Of a stretch of 64,000 bases of DNA, positions 19,155 through 28,385 are shown piece after piece. The stretch covers positions 1 to 64,000 of the forward strand of contig SUZI01000001.1 of assembly GCA_015060005.1 (NCBI GenBank), read 5' to 3'. The notes below the pieces were generated by a model. It was not told the DNA's origin. It saw only the letters and a program-made list of their open reading frames with translations, and did not search any database. Within the stretch, counting starts at the first letter, position 1. Every line of letters starts with the position of its first letter. This DNA is from Rikenellaceae bacterium. Its GTDB lineage: Bacteria > Bacteroidota > Bacteroidia > Bacteroidales > Rikenellaceae. A program made the position numbers and the translations under genes.

Positions 19155-21719
19155 ATGAAAAGACTGTTTTTTGTAGTTGTTGCGGCTGTGGCTATGCTCG
19201 CAACATCTTGTTCAAAGGACGACACCTCTACTGTTGTAGGTGGTGAGAAGTCGACAGTTACTTTCGCTGTGGCAGCACCTGAGCTTGCAACTCGTGCTGA
19301 GTATGGTGATGGTTACACTGCAACACACCTTACTTGGGGTGTTTACGACGCTAATGGTAACTACCTCGAGAACCTCAGTGCTGAGGGTTTGGTAGGTGTT
19401 GATTTCCCAACAGGCTCACTCTCAACTTCAGTGAAGATTGACCTTGTTAATGGTAAAGAGTATAAGGTTATCTTCTGGGCAGGTGCTGAGGGTGCTCCTT
19501 ACACAGTAGACTTTGAGACAAAGAAGATGACTGTTAACGATGCTCTGGTGGCAAATGCTGAGGCTTACGATGCATTCTACAAGTATCAGGCTGTAAGCAC
19601 AGTTGAGGGCCCACGCTCGGAGACTGTTACATTGACTCGTCCATTTGCTCAGCTCAACATCGCTACTGCTGACACAGCAAAGGCTGCTGATGGTGGCTTG
19701 GTAGTAGACCAGACTCAGGTTGTCGTAAATGCTTACAAGACTTTGGACCTGGTTGATGGCACAGTAGCTGACGAGGTAGAGCGTACTTATACTTTCGCTG
19801 CTATCCCTGCAAACAACGCTAACGGTTACAACAAGACTATCGAGGTAGGTGGTAAGTCATACGACCTCTTGTCGATGAACTACCTGTTGGTTAATGCAAA
19901 GGAGGTAGAGAAGGTAACATTCACTGTAAAGCAGACCTCTAACGGTTTCACAGAGGCGTTTGAGTTTGAGAACGTGCCTTTCCAGCGTAACTACAAGACC
20001 AACATCATTGGTAATATCTTGACAAGCACACTCGACTTCGAGATTACTATCGATCCTATCTTTGAGGAGTATGAGTATGGTTACGTTGTTACTGAGGAGG
20101 GTGGTCAGACCATAGCTACAGTTTCTACACCATCGGGTTTGGCACAGCTTGCAGAAGATATCAATGATGGTAAACTTGAAAACGATACAAATATCGTTTT
20201 GGATGGCGATATAGACCTCTCAGCTCTTACACGTGCTGCTACATCAAATTGGACTCCTATTGGCACACCAGATGAAGCTTACAGTGGCACTTTCGATGGT
20301 AAGGGTTTCTCTATCAAGAACCTTAATATCGTTGAGACTGAGGCTAAGGAGGGTAAGGCATACATCGGTTTCTTCGGCTATGCAAAGAATGCAGAGATTA
20401 AGAACGTTGTATTTGAGAATGTAAACTTGAACATTCCTTGTTTGGATATCGACCACAGCCAGGGTCATATCGGTGCTGTTGCAGGCTCATTGGAGGGTAC
20501 TTCTACAATCGAGAACGTAACTGTTAAGGGTGATATCAAGGTTTATGCTACACAGGATGCTAACGGTGCAAGCCGTGTTGCTGTTGTTGCTGGTGGTAAC
20601 TCTTACGGTAATGTAACTATGAAGAACGTTCACGTTATTGCTAACGAGGGTAGCTACCTTATCGCAAATAACAACACTGGTGCTTTGGCTGGTCAGTTGC
20701 AGGGTAAGAACGTATTTGAGAACTGTTCTTCTAACATCGACGTAACTGTAAATAAGTTCTTCGCAGGTGGTATCATCGGTTTGGCTGCAGGTGACTCTAA
20801 GTTCGTAAACTGCCACACTACAGGTGACGTTGCTGTTGTCGCAGGTCGCGAGGGTCGTGCACACGACCAGTACCGTGTAGGTGGTATCGCAGGTGGTTGG
20901 GCAGATGGTGCAAAGAATGTATGTACACTTGAGAACTGCTCTTACTCTGGTAAGATTTCTGGAAAGAATTCTGATGGCTCAGTTGCTAACCCACTCGATT
21001 ATATGGGTTATGTAGGTCGTGGTTACACTTTGAACGGTTGCCAGGGTAGCAAGGTTGTTATCGATGGCACTGAGTTCGTTCAGAAGTACAACACTGCTGC
21101 TGAGGCTGGTATCTACACTATCAACGGTTGTACTCCTGTTTCTACAGCTGACGAGCTTATTGCAGCATTGGAGGCAAACGAGGGCGTATACCTTTTGAAC
21201 GATATCAAGATTGAGCCTGCTGCAATGAGCAATGCTTATGGTACAACAGGTATCAATGTAAAGAACGGTCAGACTATCGATGGTGCTGGTCACACTCTTA
21301 ACATCAAGGGTGCCGGTGGTACTTGGGATTCAGGTATCAACACTACCGGTGGTATCATTCGCAACATTACTGTTACCGGCTCTTTCCGTGGTATCTTCAT
21401 CAACCACACAAGCTCTCACTCAGAGAAGGTTGTTTTGGAGAATGTAACTCTTAGAGATGTAACTTACACTATCTCTTGCGACCAGGGCATGTACCAGACT
21501 ATCGAGGCTAATAACTGTTCTTTCTTCGGTTGGACTTCATTCGCTAAGACTGCAGGCGAGGCTAAGTTCGTGGACTGCTACTTCGGCCAGGGTTCAGGTT
21601 ACAAGTACTGCCGTCCATACTCTAACACTGAGTTCGTACGCTGTACTTTCTGCCCAGGTTACGCAGTTGATACAACTCGTGCAACAGTTACATTCACTGA
21701 TTGTATCTGGGAGGAATAA
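19155..21719 (+). CDS. DUF6562-like / GLUG-repeat surface lipoprotein (fimbrillin-like N-terminus, beta-helix-like C-terminus)
   Basis: Lipobox LATSC; N-terminal FAVAAPELATRAEYGDG…LTWGVYDANGNYL; GLUG-type repeats (GTFDGKGFSIKNLNI…AYIGFFGYAKNAEIKNVVFENVNL; VGGIAGGWADGA…). Confidence 0.72.
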   Translation: MKRLFFVVVAAVAMLATSCSKDDTSTVVGGEKSTVTFAVAAPELATRAEYGDGYTATHLTWGVYDANGNYLENLSAEGLVGVDFPTGSLSTSVKIDLVNGKEYKVIFWAGAEGAPYTVDFETKKMTVNDALVANAEAYDAFYKYQAVSTVEGPRSETVTLTRPFAQLNIATADTAKAADGGLVVDQTQVVVNAYKTLDLVDGTVADEVERTYTFAAIPANNANGYNKTIEVGGKSYDLLSMNYLLVNAKEVEKVTFTVKQTSNGFTEAFEFENVPFQRNYKTNIIGNILTSTLDFEITIDPIFEEYEYGYVVTEEGGQTIATVSTPSGLAQLAEDINDGKLENDTNIVLDGDIDLSALTRAATSNWTPIGTPDEAYSGTFDGKGFSIKNLNIVETEAKEGKAYIGFFGYAKNAEIKNVVFENVNLNIPCLDIDHSQGHIGAVAGSLEGTSTIENVTVKGDIKVYATQDANGASRVAVVAGGNSYGNVTMKNVHVIANEGSYLIANNNTGALAGQLQGKNVFENCSSNIDVTVNKFFAGGIIGLAAGDSKFVNCHTTGDVAVVAGREGRAHDQYRVGGIAGGWADGAKNVCTLENCSYSGKISGKNSDGSVANPLDYMGYVGRGYTLNGCQGSKVVIDGTEFVQKYNTAAEAGIYTINGCTPVSTADELIAALEANEGVYLLNDIKIEPAAMSNAYGTTGINVKNGQTIDGAGHTLNIKGAGGTWDSGINTTGGIIRNITVTGSFRGIFINHTSSHSEKVVLENVTLRDVTYTISCDQGMYQTIEANNCSFFGWTSFAKTAGEAKFVDCYFGQGSGYKYCRPYSNTEFVRCTFCPGYAVDTTRATVTFTDCIWEE

Positions 21720-21901
21720 CTAATAACAGTTGAATTCGTACTGTACCCATTTGTAAGGAATGGTATAGTATTTAAGCAACTCGATTTGAGAGAGTAATAA
21801 TTTACCTACAAATCTATAGGGTTGCACCTCTTGGGTGGGGTGCAATCCACGAGGGTTGACCAAAGGAAACCCTTTCATACGTAAAATTAATTAAGTGTGG
21901 C

Positions 21902-21933
21902 GGACCGACTGAAAAGAAATTTTCGGTCGGTCC
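21902..21933 (+). terminator. Terminator downstream of the DUF6562-like gene
   Basis: GGACCGACTGAAAA-GAAA-TTTTCGGTCGGTCC followed by TTATTTTC. Confidence 0.7.
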
Positions 21934-22018
21934 TTATTTTCAAGAAGGGTATTAAGGGATATTAAAGGATACTAAAGCCTATGGCGTAAACGCCACCTTA
22001 AATTTTGAATTTTGAATT

Positions 22019-22792
22019 CTAATAGCTATGCATACCGCCCTGGGCTGAGGGGAGGAAGTTGATACCCCACCAACACATCTGCAACAGCACAAAAGCAAAG
22101 CACAGGAGAGCAAAAGTTACATCTAACTGTTTAGGCTCGGCACGGCGGAGGTGCATATAGAGCAGATAGGCAAGCCACGTAGCCGCCGCCCACGTCTCCT
22201 TGGGGTCCCAGCTCCAATAGTCGCCCCAAGCCTGCTTTGCCCACAAAGCACCCATAATCATTCCGGCAGTGAGGAAAGACCACCCTACTCGCACCAGATT
22301 ATCGCACATAGCGACCTCGCGGCGTTGAGGCTCATCGCGTCGCAGCCACAGATAGATAGCGAAAAGTGTTACCGCACCAAGCAGGGCATAAGCCATCATA
22401 TAGACCACGACGTGAGGCACAAACCATACACTCTGCAACGCCGGCATAAGCGACTTACTATGAATCTCGGGCTTGAAGAGATTAATACACAAAAAGACCG
22501 TAGACAAGAGTGTCGTGAAAGAGAGTATCCAACGATAACGCCACAACAGATAGACAACAGCACCTGCCACAGAGAGGAAGAACGAGTACCACAGACGCGT
22601 CTCGCCCATAGTACGCAACGGAGGTCGCTCAAGCACCATCCACAAGCCCACGACAAAAGCTAAGAGCACAACAGAGCCCGCAGCCGAGAGAGAGATAGCA
22701 GCCGCCCTTCGACCACGAAGAGCCGCGACAGCACCCGTAATCATAAGCAGAGCTGCCACAAGAGCGTAGATATGTAAGAAATCCCATCCCAC
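22019..22792 (-). CDS. ccsA: Cytochrome c biogenesis protein CcsA (System II)
   Basis: Multi-TM; haem-handling WWD-like motif WGDYWSWDPKETWAAATWL; PHVVVYMMAYALL. Confidence 0.92.
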   Translation of the reverse strand: MGWDFLHIYALVAALLMITGAVAALRGRRAAAISLSAAGSVVLLAFVVGLWMVLERPPLRTMGETRLWYSFFLSVAGAVVYLLWRYRWILSFTTLLSTVFLCINLFKPEIHSKSLMPALQSVWFVPHVVVYMMAYALLGAVTLFAIYLWLRRDEPQRREVAMCDNLVRVGWSFLTAGMIMGALWAKQAWGDYWSWDPKETWAAATWLAYLLYMHLRRAEPKQLDVTFALLCFAFVLLQMCWWGINFLPSAQGGMHSY

Positions 22793-22795
22793 GTG

Positions 22796-23986
22796 CTACT
22801 CCTCCGAAGTTTTAGATTTAGGGCGTAAGAACATCAAACAGCCCGACAACAAGATAGCCCACAGAGCACCGCTGACAACACCATACCACCCATCACGCAC
22901 ACACTCCAGCACCGAGATACGACTCCAACGACCTCGCTCGGTATCGTAGCCCGACTGGTAGATATGCCACGCACCGACGCGTGCAGGCGAGTTAACAGCT
23001 ACATCGTGCGACGTAGCGACACCACCCTGCTCGGTAATGGTGAGGCGAGAGAGATAGCGTTTGGGCTCCTGGGGAAGCATAACTAAAGCCACGTGAGGTG
23101 TAACGCCGAGCGACTGCGGCTCAAAGCGGAAAGAGCCCGAAGATACCCAGCCGTGAACGACATCACCCCAAGGGGTGCGTACCGCGACACGAGCGGCAGG
23201 AGCACTACCCTCCTCCACACTCTCCACAAAGCCATCAGCCGAAGGCACAGCATCGGAAAGTAGTTGCTCGACAGCAATATCGAAACCATCAATAGCACCA
23301 CACGACATATCCTCCAACGAGAGATTTGACTCGCTGACGCCCTCGCCACGAAGGTCATAGAGAGCCAAGCGAGGTGCATAGCTCTCGAGTGAAAACTCTT
23401 CGAGCTTAAGAGTGAAAGGAAGCTCCACAGGCGAATTATCGGCGTCATAGCCCATGTGAACGGTATGTCCCACAGGGACAACGACCTTCAGACGTAGCTT
23501 ATCGCCACTACTGAGGAACGAAGCCGCCAGAGCGACAAAGACCGACACGTGCACGAGCAACGTCGTGAGGCGTTGCTCACGCCAATGACGCACATCGTCT
23601 ATTGTCTTAAAGCCTAAACAGGTAATGAAATAGGCGAGCATAAGGCAGAAGGGATAGGAGTGGCTCATAGCGGTAAAGCCCAAAGCACCCAGAAAACCTG
23701 CCGAAGAGTGAGTCTGCGGAACAAGACCGAAGATGATGCATAGTAGTATCATAGAGGTGAGCGTAGCAACAGAAGCCCTCGCATCAAACAGAGAGCGAAG
23801 CCACCGAGCCTTACGTGCCAGGACATAGCCAAGCACCAACATATAGCCATAAACAAGGGCGACAACAACGCTCCAGGGATAGGCAAGAGCCGAGACAGGC
23901 ACGCCGCCAAAGAAAATTTGCAGTATCACTCCTACACAAAATAGGAGTAGACACTGCAAAAAAGCTCTTTTATAGCCCGCCCGCAT
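22796..23986 (-). CDS. ResB-like cytochrome c biogenesis protein
   Basis: TM helices flanking a large extracytoplasmic domain with ResB-type features; 3 bp upstream of ccsA. Confidence 0.82.
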   Translation of the reverse strand: MRAGYKRAFLQCLLLFCVGVILQIFFGGVPVSALAYPWSVVVALVYGYMLVLGYVLARKARWLRSLFDARASVATLTSMILLCIIFGLVPQTHSSAGFLGALGFTAMSHSYPFCLMLAYFITCLGFKTIDDVRHWREQRLTTLLVHVSVFVALAASFLSSGDKLRLKVVVPVGHTVHMGYDADNSPVELPFTLKLEEFSLESYAPRLALYDLRGEGVSESNLSLEDMSCGAIDGFDIAVEQLLSDAVPSADGFVESVEEGSAPAARVAVRTPWGDVVHGWVSSGSFRFEPQSLGVTPHVALVMLPQEPKRYLSRLTITEQGGVATSHDVAVNSPARVGAWHIYQSGYDTERGRWSRISVLECVRDGWYGVVSGALWAILLSGCLMFLRPKSKTSEE

Positions 23987-23998
23987 AGCGACGCATAT

Positions 23999-24919
23999 TT
24001 AAGCCTTACTCCACTGCTCACGCAGCATAGCAACAGCCGAGTTGATGAGCGGCTCACGCTCGCCACCACAACCGCACTCGAAGCTGACATAGTATGGATA
24101 GCAGAGCTCCTTCAAGGCTCTGAAACCATCGATATAGTTATCCAACTCGCCATCCTCACCAGGAATCATACGACGACCACGCGAGGCTATGTGAACGTGC
24201 TGAAGATAATCCCTGCCAGCGGCTATCAGAGCAGCGTAGTCCGAGGTCTCCTCCTTCATATGCCAGAAATCGCCCATACACTTTACACCCGCACTCTGCG
24301 AGTCGCGACAAATAGCTGCCGCATCGGCAACCTGACGCAGGTAGTGTGCCTCCTGGCGGTTGAGCGGCTCAAGGATGACAGTAGTTCCACATTTCAAAGC
24401 ATACTCGCCCAAATCGTGCATCTGCTCACAGAGATACTCACGAGTCTCGAGAGTGTGGGGCTTACAAGGTCTCTGACCATTGAAAGCAGGGACCATAATA
24501 ACGCCCGTAGAGCCTACCTCGGCAGCAGCAGCGACGATCTCACGCATCGAAGAGTCAAACGCCGCCTTCACCTGAGCATCCTCAGCCAAGATGAAACCAT
24601 CGAAGCCGGCACAGATAGCCGACACCTTGATGTTGCGGTTAGACAACGCCTGCTTAATCTCGCCTACACGCGACGCTAAACCCCTGCCACCAAGCTCCAA
24701 GCCGACAACGCCCAGCTGCTCCATATTATCGAGTTTCTCCTCCAGAGTGTCGCCATACATAACCCACTCCTGCAACGAGAGCTTAAGCTCACACTCCGAC
24801 TTGGGCTCTGCCAAAGGCTGCTTCCCACAGCAAGAGGTGAGGTTGCCGACAACCGACGTAGCAGCGACAACAGAGGCTGCACCATAGAGCGAACGCTTCA
24901 AAAATTCCTTTCTATTCAT
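23999..24919 (-). CDS. Exported lipoprotein sugar phosphate isomerase/epimerase-like TIM barrel (AP endonuclease family 2)
   Basis: RKEFLKRS signal with LTSCC lipobox; EEKLDNMEQLGVVGLELGGRG, VILEPLNRQEAHYLR and KCMGDFWHMKEET. Confidence 0.85.
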   Translation of the reverse strand: MNRKEFLKRSLYGAASVVAATSVVGNLTSCCGKQPLAEPKSECELKLSLQEWVMYGDTLEEKLDNMEQLGVVGLELGGRGLASRVGEIKQALSNRNIKVSAICAGFDGFILAEDAQVKAAFDSSMREIVAAAAEVGSTGVIMVPAFNGQRPCKPHTLETREYLCEQMHDLGEYALKCGTTVILEPLNRQEAHYLRQVADAAAICRDSQSAGVKCMGDFWHMKEETSDYAALIAAGRDYLQHVHIASRGRRMIPGEDGELDNYIDGFRALKELCYPYYVSFECGCGGEREPLINSAVAMLREQWSKA

Positions 24920-24976
24920 ACTATATTTTGCTAAACAGCTGGCGGAGAGCTACCCCACCGCCAGCACGAAGTCATA

Positions 24977-26338
24977 CTATTTGTTTCCTGGAACGGGAAC
25001 CTTATACTGCGACATATCGACATCGCACAACTCAAGTTTCTCAGGCAGGAAGTTCATATCCGCACCGCTAATCTCGTCCCAATTAACGGTAGCACCCGTA
25101 TAAGCAGCCTCGCGTCCCATAATACCTGCCAGGCAAGAGATTGCACACTCCTCAGCTTCGACGTGGCTTGTGCCCTTACGGAGGTGGTTAATCAAATCGA
25201 CGTGCTCCAAAGTGTATGGGTTACGCTGCTTGAAGTTCTGCTCCTCAGCCGAGAAGTCATACTTCCAAAGCACATTGCCCTCCAAATCCTTGATAACGTG
25301 CTCGTTGTTCATAGCCGACCAGCTACCCTTAGTACCCTGAATGAACTCGCCGATGCAAGAGCTACAACCGTTAATCTGGCGGCATACACTATGCAGACGA
25401 ACACCATTCTCAAACTCGAAATCTACACTAAACTGGTCGAACTGGTCGCCTGTAACGCGGCGATGACGTGCACCCTGAGCAGTAGCACGCTGTGGCTTAA
25501 GACCACTCATCCACAAGAATACGTCGATATTGTGAACGTGCTGCTCAACGATATGGTCGCCCGAGAGCCACTTCCAGTTAACCCAGTCGCGAATCATCCA
25601 CTCCACGTCACTCCAGCCAGCCTCGCGGTTACGATACCACAACTGTCCCTGATTCCAATATACTGCACCGCTAACGATATCACCGATGAGTCCCTCCTGA
25701 ACCTTCTTGAAGCCCTCGACGTAAGAACGCTCGTGATGACGCTGAGTACCCGTAACGACAACCAAGCCATTAGCCTTAGCCTGGCGAGCAGTAGCCATAA
25801 TGCTACGATAGCCGGCAGCATCAACTGCGATAGGCTTCTCGAGGAATGAGCTTACACCCTGCTGTGTAGCATATGCAAACTGTTGTGGACGGAACACAGG
25901 AGGAGTGGTGCAGATGACGTAGTCGATACCTGCATCAATAACCTTCTTATAGGCATCAAAACCCACGAAGCACTTATCGTCTGCGACCTCCTGACCATAG
26001 CTATCCTTCAACCAGCGACGTACACCCTCAATTCTATCTGCAAAGACATCACCCAAAGCGACAACCTTCACACCATCAGCAGCCAGCAAAGCATCGTTCA
26101 AAGCACCTGTACCACGACCACCACAGCCAATCAAGCCAACCTTAATCTCACGACCCTCATAAGCCTTATCGGGCATATCGGGCACGTAGTATGTGCCTGC
26201 CTCACGCAATGGCTTCAACGCAGGAGTCTTATCGCCACCGCTACAAGAGGTCAAAATAGGTGAGCTGCCGACAACAGCCGACACACCAAGCAAAGCTGAA
26301 TACGAAAGGAAGTCCTTTCTTGAAATCTTCTTACTCAT
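24977..26338 (-). CDS. Exported lipoprotein Gfo/Idh/MocA-family oxidoreductase
   Basis: RKDFLSYS signal with LTSCS lipobox; Rossmann VGLIGCGGRGTGALNDAL; catalytic-region motif FLEKPIAVD. Confidence 0.9.
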   Translation of the reverse strand: MSKKISRKDFLSYSALLGVSAVVGSSPILTSCSGGDKTPALKPLREAGTYYVPDMPDKAYEGREIKVGLIGCGGRGTGALNDALLAADGVKVVALGDVFADRIEGVRRWLKDSYGQEVADDKCFVGFDAYKKVIDAGIDYVICTTPPVFRPQQFAYATQQGVSSFLEKPIAVDAAGYRSIMATARQAKANGLVVVTGTQRHHERSYVEGFKKVQEGLIGDIVSGAVYWNQGQLWYRNREAGWSDVEWMIRDWVNWKWLSGDHIVEQHVHNIDVFLWMSGLKPQRATAQGARHRRVTGDQFDQFSVDFEFENGVRLHSVCRQINGCSSCIGEFIQGTKGSWSAMNNEHVIKDLEGNVLWKYDFSAEEQNFKQRNPYTLEHVDLINHLRKGTSHVEAEECAISCLAGIMGREAAYTGATVNWDEISGADMNFLPEKLELCDVDMSQYKVPVPGNK

Positions 26339-26371
26339 AGTTAATAGTTTTATATTGTTATTTTGTTTGTT

Positions 26372-27904
26372 CTACTCAACAACAACGCCCTCGGGCACAT
26401 CACATACCACGCGGAAGCCTACGCCCTTGACGTTGGAGTACCACCAGATACTCTTAGGATTTTGTGGGTCGGTACGCAACCAATTGGCGTGATGAGTGCT
26501 GGCACGGAACGCCGAGCGTATAGCCGACGCATCGTAGCTGTAATTACCACCTCGCACGACGTGCTCACTACCCTCCGCAGGACCCTTGGGGTCTACAGCA
26601 CCATCAGCAAGCTGTGAATAGGCATCCTCGGCATACCAATCGGAGCAGTACTCCATAACGTTACCCAGCATATTCTTCAAGCCGAAAGGATTTGCCTTAA
26701 CAGCACTTGGATCGGCAGTACGATTGCGACTATTGCCCGCATAGATAGCGTACTCCTTGATGACATCGGTCTCGGCAGCAAAGAAGTTACGCCAGAAGCC
26801 CTTATCGGAATAATCTGCCGCATCGCCCTCGAAGAAGTAAGGTGTAGAGGTGCCTCCACGGGCAGCATACTCCCACTCAGCCTCGGTAGGAAGGCGGTAG
26901 TGCTTACCGGTCTTCAACGACAACCATTTACAGAAGGTCTCGGCAGCATAGTGCGTCATAGTGATTGCAGGGCGGCTACCCATACCCCAGCCTTGATCGG
27001 GCGAGCCGAAAGGTGCGGTAGGTCCGCTCACAGCATCCAAATCCTCACGTGAGTTATTGGCATAGACCTCGGCAGGAGAGGTACGTCCCTCGCTCATTGT
27101 CTCGCCATAGAATGCCCAATACTGATCCCAGGTAATCTCGACCTCAGCCATAAAGAATGGCGACACCGTAACACGACGCTGAGGCATCTCGTTAGCACGA
27201 GCAAAAGACTCCTCCGCAGAGCTACCCATAACGAACTCCCCGCCAGGGATAGCAATCATACTGATTGAAGCCGAAGTGCCAGGGATGGTCTCTACATAGT
27301 TCTCAAACGTAGTAACGACAGTCGAATCGGCATATATCTCACCCTGTGTAGCTACGGGAGCCGACATCATCTGACCGTGGACATAGTTAGGGCTGTAGTG
27401 TCCTGCGTCGAGATGGCAGTCGATACACTGCAACGAGAGCTTATCGCGATTCTCCTCATAATAGAGGTGGGCAATGATAGCCTCATCGCTCACGCCCTTA
27501 GGCAGAAGATTAGTATGACAAGCCTCACACGACTCATTGAAGACTATGGTACGGGCATACTCCAAATCGCCCTTACTCTCCCAATCTATCTCCTCCTTAT
27601 CCTTGGTCCAATATGACCATACATCCTTCACACCGGTCGAAGCCTTCGCCCACGCATAGTGGAGCGAGCCCTGGGGTGGCAAATGACACTCGGCACAGCC
27701 TACGATAGTGCCCGACTCGTTGTTATAGTGGACCGACTTACGCCACATCTCATCGGCATCGGTATGGTAATGACACGACATACACGACTCATCCTTTGAG
27801 CTGTTGACCCAATAGTAGTTAGCGACAATCATAGCAGCAAAACCCACGACGAGTCCACCCAGAAAGAGAAGTATAACCTTCTTATTGCTTCTTGCTTTGA
27901 ACAT
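26372..27904 (-). CDS. Membrane-anchored tetraheme NapC/NirT/NrfH-like cytochrome c fused to a SUMF1 (formylglycine-generating-enzyme-like) domain
   Basis: N-terminal TM; four CXXCH motifs (CMSCH, CAECH, CEACH, CIDCH); C-terminal SUMF1 signatures IPGGEFVMGSS, RLPTEAEWEYAARGG, GNVMEYCSDWY, VVRGGNY and VGFRVVCD; start set at MFKARSNKK. Confidence 0.9.
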   Translation of the reverse strand: MFKARSNKKVILLFLGGLVVGFAAMIVANYYWVNSSKDESCMSCHYHTDADEMWRKSVHYNNESGTIVGCAECHLPPQGSLHYAWAKASTGVKDVWSYWTKDKEEIDWESKGDLEYARTIVFNESCEACHTNLLPKGVSDEAIIAHLYYEENRDKLSLQCIDCHLDAGHYSPNYVHGQMMSAPVATQGEIYADSTVVTTFENYVETIPGTSASISMIAIPGGEFVMGSSAEESFARANEMPQRRVTVSPFFMAEVEITWDQYWAFYGETMSEGRTSPAEVYANNSREDLDAVSGPTAPFGSPDQGWGMGSRPAITMTHYAAETFCKWLSLKTGKHYRLPTEAEWEYAARGGTSTPYFFEGDAADYSDKGFWRNFFAAETDVIKEYAIYAGNSRNRTADPSAVKANPFGLKNMLGNVMEYCSDWYAEDAYSQLADGAVDPKGPAEGSEHVVRGGNYSYDASAIRSAFRASTHHANWLRTDPQNPKSIWWYSNVKGVGFRVVCDVPEGVVVE

Positions 27905-28032
27905 AATCACAATGATTTTTGACGGCAAGAGCCTCACCTAACAAAAGCTCACGCCATATCAGAGCCAAAGGTAGTGATTTTTTCGCTACTTAGGAAATAT
28001 AACTCCCACTTTTTCTGCACAAAAAAACAAGA

Positions 28033-28064
28033 CGGATGCCCCTACGAACACCCGTCTTGCGATA
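28033..28064 (-). terminator. Probable terminator of the RND efflux operon
   Basis: CAAGACGG…CCGTCTTG hairpin; the minus strand is followed by TTTTTTTGTGC. Confidence 0.55.
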
Positions 28065-28079
28065 AAAAGATATGTATGA

Positions 28080-28373
28080 TTAAATCATTTGTGTTACATC
28101 CCAAGCAAAAGCTCTCATTCCCTGCTCCGGACTCTGCTCATCCATCTGCTTCAAACGAGCGAGGAACTCCTCAGCCTTCTTATCCTCCATAACAGAGATA
28201 AGAGCCGAGTTCATTGCTGGCCAAGCGTGGTCGCCCAAATGGGGCTCGCCATCGCGAGAGCCTGCACCGATAAGCTCCTCCCAGCCTGTGAAGCCCTTAA
28301 TGTCCATCTCCTTCATCATATTGAGTACCGAGTCAAACATTGACTGGTTACACGACATAAATACTGCTTTCAT
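28080..28373 (-). CDS. PG0541-family transporter-associated protein
   Basis: 97 aa, MKAVFMSCNQSMFDSVLNMMKEMDIKGFTGWEELIGAGSRDGEPHLGDHAWPAMN; immediately downstream of an RND pump. Confidence 0.8.
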   Translation of the reverse strand: MKAVFMSCNQSMFDSVLNMMKEMDIKGFTGWEELIGAGSRDGEPHLGDHAWPAMNSALISVMEDKKAEEFLARLKQMDEQSPEQGMRAFAWDVTQMI

Positions 28374-28385
28374 AGTGCGAAATTT

